A stretch of DNA of 64,000 nucleotides, from contig DAIMEJ010000003.1 in NCBI GenBank assembly GCA_036725345.1, positions 62,001 through 126,000 of the forward strand. The letters run 5' to 3'. Shown piece after piece: positions 24,967 through 33,505 of the stretch. Below the pieces are notes generated by a model that searched no databases, was not told the origin of the DNA, and worked only from the letters and a program-made list of their open reading frames with translations. The translations under genes were made by a program, and so were the position numbers. Position 1 is the stretch's first letter, and each line of letters begins with the position of its first letter. This stretch comes from JAPLJU01 sp036725345 (lineage in GTDB: Bacteria; Desulfobacterota; Syntrophia; Syntrophales; UBA2192).

Positions 24967-27879
24967 CTATTTCAGCTTGAATTCCACCCGGCTTTGCAGC
25001 GCCTTCCCCTTCGTCGAGGGAGAGAGGGAATTCGGTTCGACGACGAAGATCCGATCGGCCGTGATCTTCTCCGATTCGAGGAGATACTCCTTGACGCTTT
25101 CAGCCCGCTCCGACGCGAGGAGTCTCAGGTCGCTGTCGCTCACCTTGGCGTTCGTCAAAAAGAGCTTCTCCATCTCCGCGGCTGGGAGAGTCTTCGCCAT
25201 CCCGATGATGTTCCTCGGTTTCGGGAATTTCTCCGCCTTGTACACCAGGGTGAGGTACTTCTCGTATTCCGCCGGCGTGATCACAACGTCCTCCACCGGC
25301 ACGGCCGGCTCGCCCTTCCGGATCATATCGTTGAGTTTCTGCGCTTTTAATTTCTGGTCGAGCATGGCGTGTTTCAGTCCCTCGGTGTCTTTTTCCGGAT
25401 CGACGTAACCCTCGATGTCCATCTTGAGGACGGGTCTTTCGTCGAGGGCCTTGACGAGGACGTCCAATTTCTTCTCGGCCGCCGCCGTGATGTCGGAACT
25501 GCCGGGCCCGAATTCCACGTAACCGAGCTCCTCGCCTCCCCCGAAGAGGGACCCGAGGAGGGCGAAGGGGGCCGTGACGGCCTTGGTGATGAGGTTGACG
25601 ATCACCTGCCAGATGATGGGCCAGATGCTGAATTTCGGGTCGTCGAGACTGCCCGAGAGGGGAACATCAAGGTTGATCTGGCCGTTGCGGTCCTTGAGCA
25701 GGGAAACGGCGGTCGTGACGGGGAGCTTGATGGCGTCGGGGCTTTCGACCTTGTCCCCGAAGGTCAGTTGATCGAAGAAAAACTTGTTCTGGGCCGTCAG
25801 CTTGTTCCCCTCGATCAGGTACTTCACGTCGAAAGTCAGCTTCCCCTTTGCAATGGTGTACCCGAGGTATTTGATGGAATAGGGCGTTGCGGGGCTGAGT
25901 TCGATGTCCTTGAAGGAAACATTCATGTCCACGTACCGGTCCTTGATCAGGGGATTGATGGTGCCCTTGACATCGATGGGAGACCCCCGGCCCAGGTTCC
26001 CCTTGAGATCGACTTTGGCCCGCGAGATTTCCTCGGAGGAAAGCCCGGTGATGCTCCCCGACATGTTGAGCATCTTCGCCGTGTAATTCGGCTTGATGAA
26101 ATTGTCCGTGAAGTCGATGGTCCCGCCCTGGAGGGTCACCTTGCCGATTTTGATGTTCGGTGGAACCTCCGCGGCCTTCGCGGGTCCGGGCTCTTTGGCT
26201 GCCGGCTCCGCGGGCTTTTCGGCCTTTCCGGGTTCTTCCTCTTCCCCCTTTTCCTTGCCGAAGATCTGCTGCACGTTTCTCGTGCCGTCGGGATTGATGA
26301 TGAAGCGCACGTAGAAGTCGGACAGGGCAATGCCCTTGATGTTGACGGACATCGGGTTATGACCGACATCGAGCTGATCAAAGAAGAGAGACTTCCATTT
26401 GAGGAAATCGTTGGCGTTGGCCTTGTCGATGGAGGCAAAGTCGGCGACGAGGACATTGCCGGCGTATTTTGCTGTCGGCGAACCCTCGCTACCCTGGACG
26501 ACGCTGAGGGTCCCCTTCGTGGAAATGCCCCCCCGCGTCACGTTGATTCTCGCTTTGTCGGTGAAATAGGGCTGGAACGGCCGGATGGCAAAATTTTTCA
26601 TGTCGATGTCAAACTCGGCGGCGACCGGTTCGATGCCGATAGGACCCTTTACGGAGACGGTCCCTTTTTGATCAACGGTCAATGAAAGGTCTATGGTGCC
26701 CTTGGCCCCCGGCGCGGTGGAGAGGTTTTCTCCCCGGAAATTCAGAGGATCGACCTTGATCGTCACCGTCTCCTCTGGGACCATGTCGATGAAGGTTATT
26801 TTCCCGCCCTCGATCTTGAGTGAATCGATCCTCGCGGACAACGGTTTTTCAGCCTTTTTTTCCAGCTCTTTCCCGGCCTTGACGAGGGGTCTGGGGTAGA
26901 TCAGTTCTCCTTCTTTAGTCCGCCGGACGACGATGTCAGGCGACTGAAACGCCAAACTTGAGAGGTGGATGGCCGGCACGAGCGGCTCCACGGAAGCCAT
27001 GGTGATCTTCAGGGAGGGGTAGCGGATAATCTTGTTGTTTTGCAGATCATCTATGGCGGTATTTCTCAGTTCGACGTCACCAGTGATCTTAAGAACCGGC
27101 GGCTTGTTCTTGAACCGGGTGAAAGAGAGGCTCGACGTTGTGTCGACGACCGCCGAAACTATCTTGAAGTTTGTCTTCACGGGAATGTATTTAGCGTAAT
27201 AGGGGATGTCGAGGTCCTGGATGTTGACGTCGAAGGTCGTTTCGAGTGAATCCTTGAAGGGTTTCGTCTTCCCTTCCAGCTTGAAGGGGTCGCCGTTGAT
27301 GACGGCCGAGAATTTCGGCTCCGTGTAGTCATCGATGTAGTAAGCGAGATCGGAGACGAAGGGGATGGAGACGTTGAGCTCCCTCACGGTGTGATTCGTG
27401 TCTTTCGGCCCGTCCCAGAAATCCACGCTCCCGTTGACGACATGGATGTTGTGGATCATAAAACGGGGCAGAGGTTTTTCTTCCTTCGGCTTTTCCTCTT
27501 TCGGGAGGAGATCCGAGAAATTGTAGGATTCGTCCGCGTTCCTGGCGATGTGGATGTAGGGGTTCGTGAAGCGGATTTCCCTGACAACGGCAGCCCTCTG
27601 AAGAATGGACTGGATCAACTCCGCGTTCAGGTAGAGATCATCGAAGGAGATGAAATTGGCTTTTCCGTCCTTTTCCTTGGCGACAAAGCCTTTCAGGTTG
27701 ACGGAGAGGGTGTAGGGGTTGATCCGGACGGATTCCAGGCTTACCTCCCGGTGGAGTGCTTCGGTGAGTTTCTCGAGGATCATCGGCTTGACGATGGGAG
27801 GGAGGACGAAGAATCCGGCGATGCCGATCAGAGCCAGAAAAACGGCAAGACCGATGAGGATCTTCTTGAAGCGGCTCAT
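24967..27879 (-). CDS. DUF748 (AsmA-like) envelope protein with OmpA-like C-terminus
   Basis: 970 residues. An N-terminal membrane anchor (KKILIGLAVFLALIGIAGFF) is followed by the AsmA/DUF748 start ALHREVSLESVRINPYTL. Long stretches of beta-strand repeats with alternating hydrophobics follow, typical of the TamB/AsmA superfamily that bridges the periplasm and helps lipid movement. The last 170 residues have an OmpA-like outline (VEFGPGSSDITAAAEKKLD, and later ASERAESVKEYL) that may touch peptidoglycan. An Ala/Pro/Glu-rich linker lies near residue 555. AGGAGGTGACCC precedes the ATG. It sits in the middle of the recycling locus, and its link to it is unknown. Confidence 0.82.
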   Translation of the reverse strand: MSRFKKILIGLAVFLALIGIAGFFVLPPIVKPMILEKLTEALHREVSLESVRINPYTLSVNLKGFVAKEKDGKANFISFDDLYLNAELIQSILQRAAVVREIRFTNPYIHIARNADESYNFSDLLPKEEKPKEEKPLPRFMIHNIHVVNGSVDFWDGPKDTNHTVRELNVSIPFVSDLAYYIDDYTEPKFSAVINGDPFKLEGKTKPFKDSLETTFDVNIQDLDIPYYAKYIPVKTNFKIVSAVVDTTSSLSFTRFKNKPPVLKITGDVELRNTAIDDLQNNKIIRYPSLKITMASVEPLVPAIHLSSLAFQSPDIVVRRTKEGELIYPRPLVKAGKELEKKAEKPLSARIDSLKIEGGKITFIDMVPEETVTIKVDPLNFRGENLSTAPGAKGTIDLSLTVDQKGTVSVKGPIGIEPVAAEFDIDMKNFAIRPFQPYFTDKARINVTRGGISTKGTLSVVQGSEGSPTAKYAGNVLVADFASIDKANANDFLKWKSLFFDQLDVGHNPMSVNIKGIALSDFYVRFIINPDGTRNVQQIFGKEKGEEEEPGKAEKPAEPAAKEPGPAKAAEVPPNIKIGKVTLQGGTIDFTDNFIKPNYTAKMLNMSGSITGLSSEEISRAKVDLKGNLGRGSPIDVKGTINPLIKDRYVDMNVSFKDIELSPATPYSIKYLGYTIAKGKLTFDVKYLIEGNKLTAQNKFFFDQLTFGDKVESPDAIKLPVTTAVSLLKDRNGQINLDVPLSGSLDDPKFSIWPIIWQVIVNLITKAVTAPFALLGSLFGGGEELGYVEFGPGSSDITAAAEKKLDVLVKALDERPVLKMDIEGYVDPEKDTEGLKHAMLDQKLKAQKLNDMIRKGEPAVPVEDVVITPAEYEKYLTLVYKAEKFPKPRNIIGMAKTLPAAEMEKLFLTNAKVSDSDLRLLASERAESVKEYLLESEKITADRIFVVEPNSLSPSTKGKALQSRVEFKLK

Positions 27880-28057
27880 GGGTCACCTCCTGCGGGTTTT
27901 CAGAATTTGAGGCTGCGGGACGGACCGAAAAAACAACCCCCAAATCGGCATCCGGGGAACGAAGGATGCGCGGTTTGAAGGGGGAAATTCTCTTATCAGG
28001 AAGTTGTGCAATTTACGTTTTTCAATATATCACATTTCAGGGATGGAATGAAAAGTT

Positions 28058-29812
28058 TTACCGATGAGATAATATGTCCGTCTTTACGAGGCCGTCGCGG
28101 CAGCGGTACAGGAGTTCTTCCAGGCGGGGGAGCGTTCCGGACTGCCGCGCGGCATGGCGGAGGAGTTGAAGTCCGGCGGGAATGTGTTCGAGAAAGCCCC
28201 CGAGGTTTTTCCTCAGGGCCAGAAACCCGTAAGCGCCGAGGGCCTGCATGAGTCTCTGCACCGAGGCGTTCCAGAACATCTCCCGAAAGGCCCTCCAGTC
28301 CATTCTGTTCTTCGTTAGACCGTGGTAGAAGGCGAGGAGATCCAGCCGCTCCTCGTCGGCCAATGCCATGTAAGGGTCGCAGAGAAGGGACCCCAGGTCG
28401 TAGAAGAAGGTGCCGAATCTCATTCCCTGGAAATCGATGAGGACAGGCTCGCCGTTTCGGATCATGACGTTGCGGGATTGAAAATCGCGATGGACAAGTG
28501 ATTGCTCCGCCGCCATGAGTTTGCCGGCGAGAACCTCCAGTTCCGTCTCCAGCTTTTCCCGTGCCGGCTTCTCGATCTCGATGCCGCAGGCGTTTCGGAC
28601 AAAGTGGTCCAGGAAGTAAGTCCGTTCCCACCGGTAAAGATCAGGCCCGAAGGGCTCCATGAGCGGTACGTCCTGAAGGGGGAAGGAATCCACGGGAAAG
28701 GCATGGAGCCTCCGGATGGCCTCGAGCGTCTTGCGGTAGAAAGCCACTCTCTCCTGCCGGCCTGCGTCTTTGAGGGCGTATAGGTCCTTCTCCCCCAGAT
28801 CCTCCACGAGAATGAAGCAGCGGTTACCGTCGTGCGCGAGAATGCGGGGGACGGGAACGCCGATGCCCCGGAGGAATCCGGCGATGGCCGCGTAGAGGGC
28901 GTTTTCACGGCGTGCGGGGTCATAGTCCACGAGGATGAAACGCCCCGCCTGAACGTTTACACGGTAAATGTCCCGCTCCGATCCCCCCCGGTGTATGAGA
29001 TGGAGCTTCACCGGGGCGTCCCCGGCCAGTCCGAGTGCCTCCCTGGCAAAGGCCTTCAAGCCCTCTTCATGGGGCTTTGCCGCCCCGTCGTGCCACAGTT
29101 TTTTTATTTTTTCATATTCTTCCGGCGAGCCGATGTCGTGCCACGCGCCCTCGTCGATGACGGCGCCCCTCACGGCCCCCGGTTCCTCCCTGATTCTCCG
29201 GAGCAAGGGCATCACGACGGACTCGATCTTGCCGGCTTCGAGGTGCCGGAGGAAGGGGGTCTCCACGGCGTAGATGCCTGCAAAGAGGCAGCTTTGGGTC
29301 CCGGGTTTCCCGAGGGTGTGGCGAAGGTCGCAGACCGCACCGTCCTCGTCGATGTTCACGTTGAGCAGCGGGCCGCTGCTCCGCAGGGCCAGGGTTACCT
29401 CCGGCCGTTTACGCCCATGGGCTTCCAGGAGCCGGTCCAGGGGAAGATCGGTGATGACGTCCCCGTTGTAACAGAGAATCGCCTCATCCTCTTCCAGGAG
29501 GTCTTCGATGTTCTTGAGTCCCCCCGCCGTGTCCAGGAGAACGGGCTCATGGCGGAAGACGATGGGCGCGCCGCGCCACGACCCTGCCGGGAACTTTTCC
29601 CGGTAGACCTCCGGCCGGTAATGGGTGTTCACGATGAACCGATCCACGCCGACCGTCAGGAGGTGGTCCATGGCGTAGGTGATGATGGGGCGGCCACCGA
29701 TTTCCAGGAGGGGCTTGGGGCACGCTTCCGTCAGGGGTCGCAGCCTCGTGCCGAGGCCGGCGCCCAGGATGAAGGCCGTTTTGAACCGGCGTTTGCTCAA
29801 ACCGCGCTTCAT
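28058..29812 (-). CDS. murU/amgK: Fused MurNAc-1-phosphate uridylyltransferase (MurU) and amino-sugar kinase (AmgK)
   Basis: 584 residues in two domains. Residues 1-240 are a sugar nucleotidyltransferase (FILGAGLGTRLRPLTE, CPKPLLEIGGRPI, DTAGGLKNI, CYNGDVITDLP). Residues 255-584 are an aminoglycoside-phosphotransferase-fold kinase with catalytic VHRDFQSRNVM and metal site VLIDFQGMRFG, then YDLGSLL, as in AmgK. In Pseudomonas, AmgK makes MurNAc-1-P (or GlcNAc-1-P) and MurU turns it into UDP-MurNAc, bypassing de novo synthesis and fosfomycin's target. Here both steps are on one chain. Its ATG overlaps the ampG-like stop. A GDP-sugar or ADP-heptose pathway is the main alternative for this domain pair, but the AmpG-like neighbour supports MurNAc salvage. 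Confidence 0.82.
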   Translation of the reverse strand: MKRGLSKRRFKTAFILGAGLGTRLRPLTEACPKPLLEIGGRPIITYAMDHLLTVGVDRFIVNTHYRPEVYREKFPAGSWRGAPIVFRHEPVLLDTAGGLKNIEDLLEEDEAILCYNGDVITDLPLDRLLEAHGRKRPEVTLALRSSGPLLNVNIDEDGAVCDLRHTLGKPGTQSCLFAGIYAVETPFLRHLEAGKIESVVMPLLRRIREEPGAVRGAVIDEGAWHDIGSPEEYEKIKKLWHDGAAKPHEEGLKAFAREALGLAGDAPVKLHLIHRGGSERDIYRVNVQAGRFILVDYDPARRENALYAAIAGFLRGIGVPVPRILAHDGNRCFILVEDLGEKDLYALKDAGRQERVAFYRKTLEAIRRLHAFPVDSFPLQDVPLMEPFGPDLYRWERTYFLDHFVRNACGIEIEKPAREKLETELEVLAGKLMAAEQSLVHRDFQSRNVMIRNGEPVLIDFQGMRFGTFFYDLGSLLCDPYMALADEERLDLLAFYHGLTKNRMDWRAFREMFWNASVQRLMQALGAYGFLALRKNLGGFLEHIPAGLQLLRHAARQSGTLPRLEELLYRCRDGLVKTDILSHR

Positions 29813-31092
29813 GTTTTCTTCCTGCCGAATTCAGGGTCGATCTTGACGAGTGCCGTCACGATGAAACCGGGGATCGTCGTGGCCATCACCCAGAGGAAGT
29901 AGTTCTGGTAGCCCATCTGTTCCTGGAGCCACCCGCTGAACATGGCCGGGATCATCATGCCGAGGGCCATGATCCCCGTGGAGAGGGCGTAGTGCACGGT
30001 CCGGTATTCCCCCTCGGAAACCATGATCATGAACATCGTGTAGGCCGTGAACCCGAAGCCGTAGCCGAACTGCTCCACGGCGACGGCCATGTTGATCAGA
30101 TGAAAGCTCTCCGGCAGGGCCTGCGAGAGATAGACGAAAACAAGGTTCGGCAGGTGCATGACGCACACCATGGGCCAGATCCAGAACTTGAGGCCCTTCC
30201 GGTAGATGGCATACCCGCCGAGGAGACCCCCCGCCATCAGGGCGATGACCCCCACGGTGCCGTAAACGACGCCCACCTCGTGCGTGGTCAGCCCCAGCCC
30301 CCCCTTCGCGCGCGGGTCCAGCAGAAAGGGCGCGATGATCTTGACGAGCTGCGTTTCGGCAAGCCGGTAGAAGAGGAAGAAAGCCACAATGGTCAGGATG
30401 TCCTTCTTCTTGAAGAAAAGGCCGAAGATGTGGAGGGATTCCTCGAGCAGGGACGACGAGGTGCGCCTCGAGGCCGGATGGTCTGCCGCCGGCCAGGGGA
30501 GGGCGAAGAAGTGGTAAAGGCACAATGCCGCCATGGCCGCCGCAGCGGCGAAGAGGGTGATCGACCACGCCGCGGGAATGTCGCGGCCGCTGCTCTCGAG
30601 ATAGCCCGCGAATATGACGAGCCCGCCCTTTGTGGCGATGGTGGCGATGCGGTAGAAGGTGGTCCGTACCCCGACGAAAGCGGCCTGGTGATGCTGTGGA
30701 AGCCCCAGCATGTAGAAGCCGTCGGCGGCGGTGTCGTGCGTTGCGGAGCTGAAGGCCATGATCCAGAAGAAGGCCAGGGTGTACTGGAAGAAGCGCGACG
30801 CGGGGACCGTGAGGGCGATGCAGGCGAGGGAGGCCCCGATCAAAAGCTGCATCAGGACAATCCAGTAGCGCTTTGTCCTGAAGAGGTCTATGAAAGGGCT
30901 CCAGAGGGGCTTGATGACCCAGGGGAGATAAAGCCAGCTTGTGTAAAGGGCGATGTCGGTGTTCGATATGCCGAGCCGCTTGTACATCACGACCGACACC
31001 GTCATCGCCATGACATAGGGTAGGCCTTCGGCGACGTAGAGCGTCGGGACCCAGGTCCAGGGGTTTCGTGATGATGGTTTCTGCGCGGGCAT
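29809..31092 (-). CDS. ampG: AmpG-like muropeptide permease (MFS)
   Basis: 427 residues with 12 or more hydrophobic spans. The first cytoplasmic loop and helix read YVAEGLPYVMAMTVSVVMYK, and an acidic pair in the intramembrane region (HDTAADGFYM) is typical of the AmpG/PAT branch of MFS transporters. AmpG imports GlcNAc-anhydroMurNAc peptides from the periplasm. The ATG at 31092 is 14 bp after the spoIID-like stop, with GAGG close before it; TTG 31104 is possible. Its stop overlaps the MurU-AmgK start, so the operon order is SpoIID-like, permease, kinase-uridylyltransferase. Confidence 0.82.
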   Translation of the reverse strand: MPAQKPSSRNPWTWVPTLYVAEGLPYVMAMTVSVVMYKRLGISNTDIALYTSWLYLPWVIKPLWSPFIDLFRTKRYWIVLMQLLIGASLACIALTVPASRFFQYTLAFFWIMAFSSATHDTAADGFYMLGLPQHHQAAFVGVRTTFYRIATIATKGGLVIFAGYLESSGRDIPAAWSITLFAAAAAMAALCLYHFFALPWPAADHPASRRTSSSLLEESLHIFGLFFKKKDILTIVAFFLFYRLAETQLVKIIAPFLLDPRAKGGLGLTTHEVGVVYGTVGVIALMAGGLLGGYAIYRKGLKFWIWPMVCVMHLPNLVFVYLSQALPESFHLINMAVAVEQFGYGFGFTAYTMFMIMVSEGEYRTVHYALSTGIMALGMMIPAMFSGWLQEQMGYQNYFLWVMATTIPGFIVTALVKIDPEFGRKKT

Positions 31093-31106
31093 GACCTCTT
31101 TCAAGC

Positions 31107-32432
31107 TCAGTAGATTTTCCGGATGCCTGTACCCCGGAAGTAGTGTTTCAGGATTGTCTCCGCCTGTGCCCCCCCTTCGGCCATCACGGCGGCGCCTATC
31201 TGGCAGAGCCCCACACCGTGCCCCCAACCCGCACCGTGGAAAACGAAACCCCGGGACTTTCCGCGGGCATCTGTTTCCTTCCGGACGACGAAGGCGCTGC
31301 TCAGGAGGTGGCTTCGTGACAGCCAGCGCCGGATCTCGAGCTCCTTGCCGACGGTGATGCTCGTCCTGGAGCCTGTAATTTTCAGTTCCGAAATCCGCCC
31401 CGACGGGCCGCGCCGGAGGGGGGTGATGTCCTGGATCACGCCCAGGTCAAGACCCGATTTCTCCCTCAGGATTTCTTCCAGCTCCCCTGAGGCATAGGCC
31501 ACCTTCCAGCGAAAGAAGTCCCCTGTTTCCCTGTCCGTGACCGCGAGAACCCTGCCGAGCAGGTCCTCGTCTTTTGTGTTGCAGTATGCCGTCGGATGGG
31601 AGAGGACCCACGCCGCGGCCTCCTCTTCCGTCCGGATCGGCCGATGCCGGATGGAGGCGTCGGAGACGCTTCTGAGGTAAGGGACATCCCGATCTTCCCA
31701 TGCGGTGCAGAAGGTCTCCGTGAGCCCCCCGCACGCCTTGGAATAGCGGGCGTCGCAGATTTCGCCCTTGTAAGTCAGGCAAAGGCCTTCCGTCTCCTCG
31801 ACGGCTCGCTGCGCCTTTTCCGACGATATCCGGGTGATCCCCTGGTAACGCTGGCAGTGGTCGTCGGCACAGACGTCGAAGAGGTCGTGGTCCTCACGGT
31901 CGTACCAGCGGATGAACGTCCCGGCGGACGACCCGTTTCCTGCCGCAGGCTTTTTCCCCCTTTTTCTTTTTTTTTCCAGGGTGGCCATGAGCCAGCTCCG
32001 CGAGAGGATTGCGTGGGCCTTGAGATATTCCGGCGGCGCCGCGTCGTTCATCTCCGATGCGATGACGCTTGCAAGATAATCCTCGAGGGGGATTTCATTG
32101 ACGGCCGCTATCGTCTTTTCCCCGCGTAATCGCAGGGCCAGGTTACCCCGAAAGGTCTGGTCCTCTTTTTTCTCCCAGTGGAAGCGGTCTCCGATGGTCA
32201 CGGAAAAAAGCGTGAAGGTGGATCCTTCCCGTGCCCGGAGGCGGATCAGCGGTAGAGAGGCGATTTTCCGGTGGGACGAATCGGTGAGTACAACCCCCTC
32301 TTCAGCGGCCGTCGCCGTGAAAGATCCCGACAGGGGGCCGAAAACATCGCCGTGAAAAACCCCGTTCAGGCAGCCCGAAACCTCCGCCCGGCGGTCCATG
32401 ATGCCCACAGTGATCTTCGGCTGCTTTCTCAC
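31107..32432 (-). CDS. SpoIID/LytB-domain protein without signal peptide
   Basis: 441 residues. The SpoIID core runs from INEIPLEDYLASVIASEMN (its catalytic Glu is in SEM) through AHAILSRSW, CDARYSKACGG and the C-terminal GWGHGVGLCQIGA. SpoIID proteins are lytic transglycosylases that act on peptide-stripped glycan and leave anhydroMurNAc ends. This copy starts MRKQPKITVGIM with no signal peptide or membrane anchor, so unlike SpoIID or LytB it should be cytoplasmic and act on imported fragments. A conserved insert reads RWYDREDHDLFDVCADDHC. The start is GTG 32432 with a weak ribosome site. It is the first gene of the recycling operon. Confidence 0.82.
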   Translation of the reverse strand: MRKQPKITVGIMDRRAEVSGCLNGVFHGDVFGPLSGSFTATAAEEGVVLTDSSHRKIASLPLIRLRAREGSTFTLFSVTIGDRFHWEKKEDQTFRGNLALRLRGEKTIAAVNEIPLEDYLASVIASEMNDAAPPEYLKAHAILSRSWLMATLEKKRKRGKKPAAGNGSSAGTFIRWYDREDHDLFDVCADDHCQRYQGITRISSEKAQRAVEETEGLCLTYKGEICDARYSKACGGLTETFCTAWEDRDVPYLRSVSDASIRHRPIRTEEEAAAWVLSHPTAYCNTKDEDLLGRVLAVTDRETGDFFRWKVAYASGELEEILREKSGLDLGVIQDITPLRRGPSGRISELKITGSRTSITVGKELEIRRWLSRSHLLSSAFVVRKETDARGKSRGFVFHGAGWGHGVGLCQIGAAVMAEGGAQAETILKHYFRGTGIRKIY

Positions 32433-32491
32433 CGGCTCGCTCGGAACCCCTTTGAGAAGATGGTCGGAAGAAAATGAAAGACGGCTTGAAA

Positions 32492-32518
32492 CTATTACTT
32501 TTTTAAAGGGGTTGTCAA
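32492..32518 (-). promoter_or_regulatory. Possible promoter of the spoIID-ampG-murU/amgK operon
   Basis: On the minus strand a perfect TTGACA (32518-32513) is followed 15-17 bases later by TAATAGTT, a weak -10. It lies 60 bp before GTG 32432 in the divergent region with mlaE. Confidence 0.35.
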
Positions 32519-32649
32519 TTGGAGAGTTGCTCTACGGCGCGCCCTTTTGCGTCGAAGTCCGGCAGGCAGCAGGACTTTTGAAAAATTCGGTGGATTTATT
32601 GTTTGAAATAGAACAAAATACGCCGATTTTAGAAAAGGGTGTGCGGTGT

Positions 32650-33498
32650 ATGTCGCTGAATGAAAACAGTGAAAATAGTGCTGAACAGGCAAGAGGCGGA
32701 CGGCTTGTCTCCCTGTTGACGTGGCCCTTCGCCACACTGGGCAGGGGCTTCATCGACTGGGTCAACCACATGGGGGCATCGACCATTTTTCTGTTCCTGG
32801 CGTGCCTCAGGGTTTTCCGTCCCAAACAGCTCCCCAAGATCATTGAGCAGGTTTATTACATCGGGTCGAGCTCTCTGCTCATCATCATGCTGGTGAGTTT
32901 CTTCACCGGGATGGTTCTGGGTCTTCAGTCCTACCACGCCCTGAGCCAATTCGGCGCACAGGGGTCCCTCGGCACGCTGGTGGCGCTTTCGCTGGTCAGG
33001 GAACTGGGGCCCGTGCTCACAGCCATCATGATCACGGCCAGGGCGGGCTCGGCCATCACCGCGCAGATCGGTATCGAGCGCATCTCCGAACAGATTGACG
33101 CCCTGGACACCATGCGGATTGACTCCCTCGGGTATCTCATCAGCCCGAGGATCGTCGCTTCGATCATCAGCTTTCCCATCCTCACCGCTGTTTTTGATCT
33201 CGTCGGCATCCTGGGCGGCTACGTCTCCGGCGTGCTGCTCCTCGGGGCGAATCCCGGCGCCTATTTTTATCGCGTGCAGGATAGCCTGGACTTTAAAGAC
33301 GTCACCGACGGTTTTATCAAGGCGGTGGTCTTTGCCGTGATCGTCGCGCTTGTCTGCTGTTATCAGGGGTATTTCGCCCACATGCGTGAGGACGGCCGCG
33401 GGGCCAAGGCGGTGGGTCTGGCCACGACGTCCGCCGTCGTGCTTTCCTGCGTGCTCGTCCTGATCGCCGATTACATCGTGACATCCCTTCTCATCTGA
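32650..33498 (+). CDS. mlaE: MlaE-type ABC transporter permease
   Basis: 282 residues from ATG 32650. It has the MlaE/YrbE family core: IIEQVYYIGSSSLLIIMLVS, LGPVLTAIMITARAGSAITAQIG, ERISEQIDALDTM, and about five membrane spans. It forms the inner-membrane channel of the Mla system that moves phospholipids between inner and outer membrane. The amphipathic N-terminal helix contains FIDWVNHMG. The open frame upstream of 32650 lacks features. Next comes mlaF 7 bp later. Confidence 0.92.
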   Translation: MSLNENSENSAEQARGGRLVSLLTWPFATLGRGFIDWVNHMGASTIFLFLACLRVFRPKQLPKIIEQVYYIGSSSLLIIMLVSFFTGMVLGLQSYHALSQFGAQGSLGTLVALSLVRELGPVLTAIMITARAGSAITAQIGIERISEQIDALDTMRIDSLGYLISPRIVASIISFPILTAVFDLVGILGGYVSGVLLLGANPGAYFYRVQDSLDFKDVTDGFIKAVVFAVIVALVCCYQGYFAHMREDGRGAKAVGLATTSAVVLSCVLVLIADYIVTSLLI

Positions 33499-33505
33499 GG
33501 AGATA

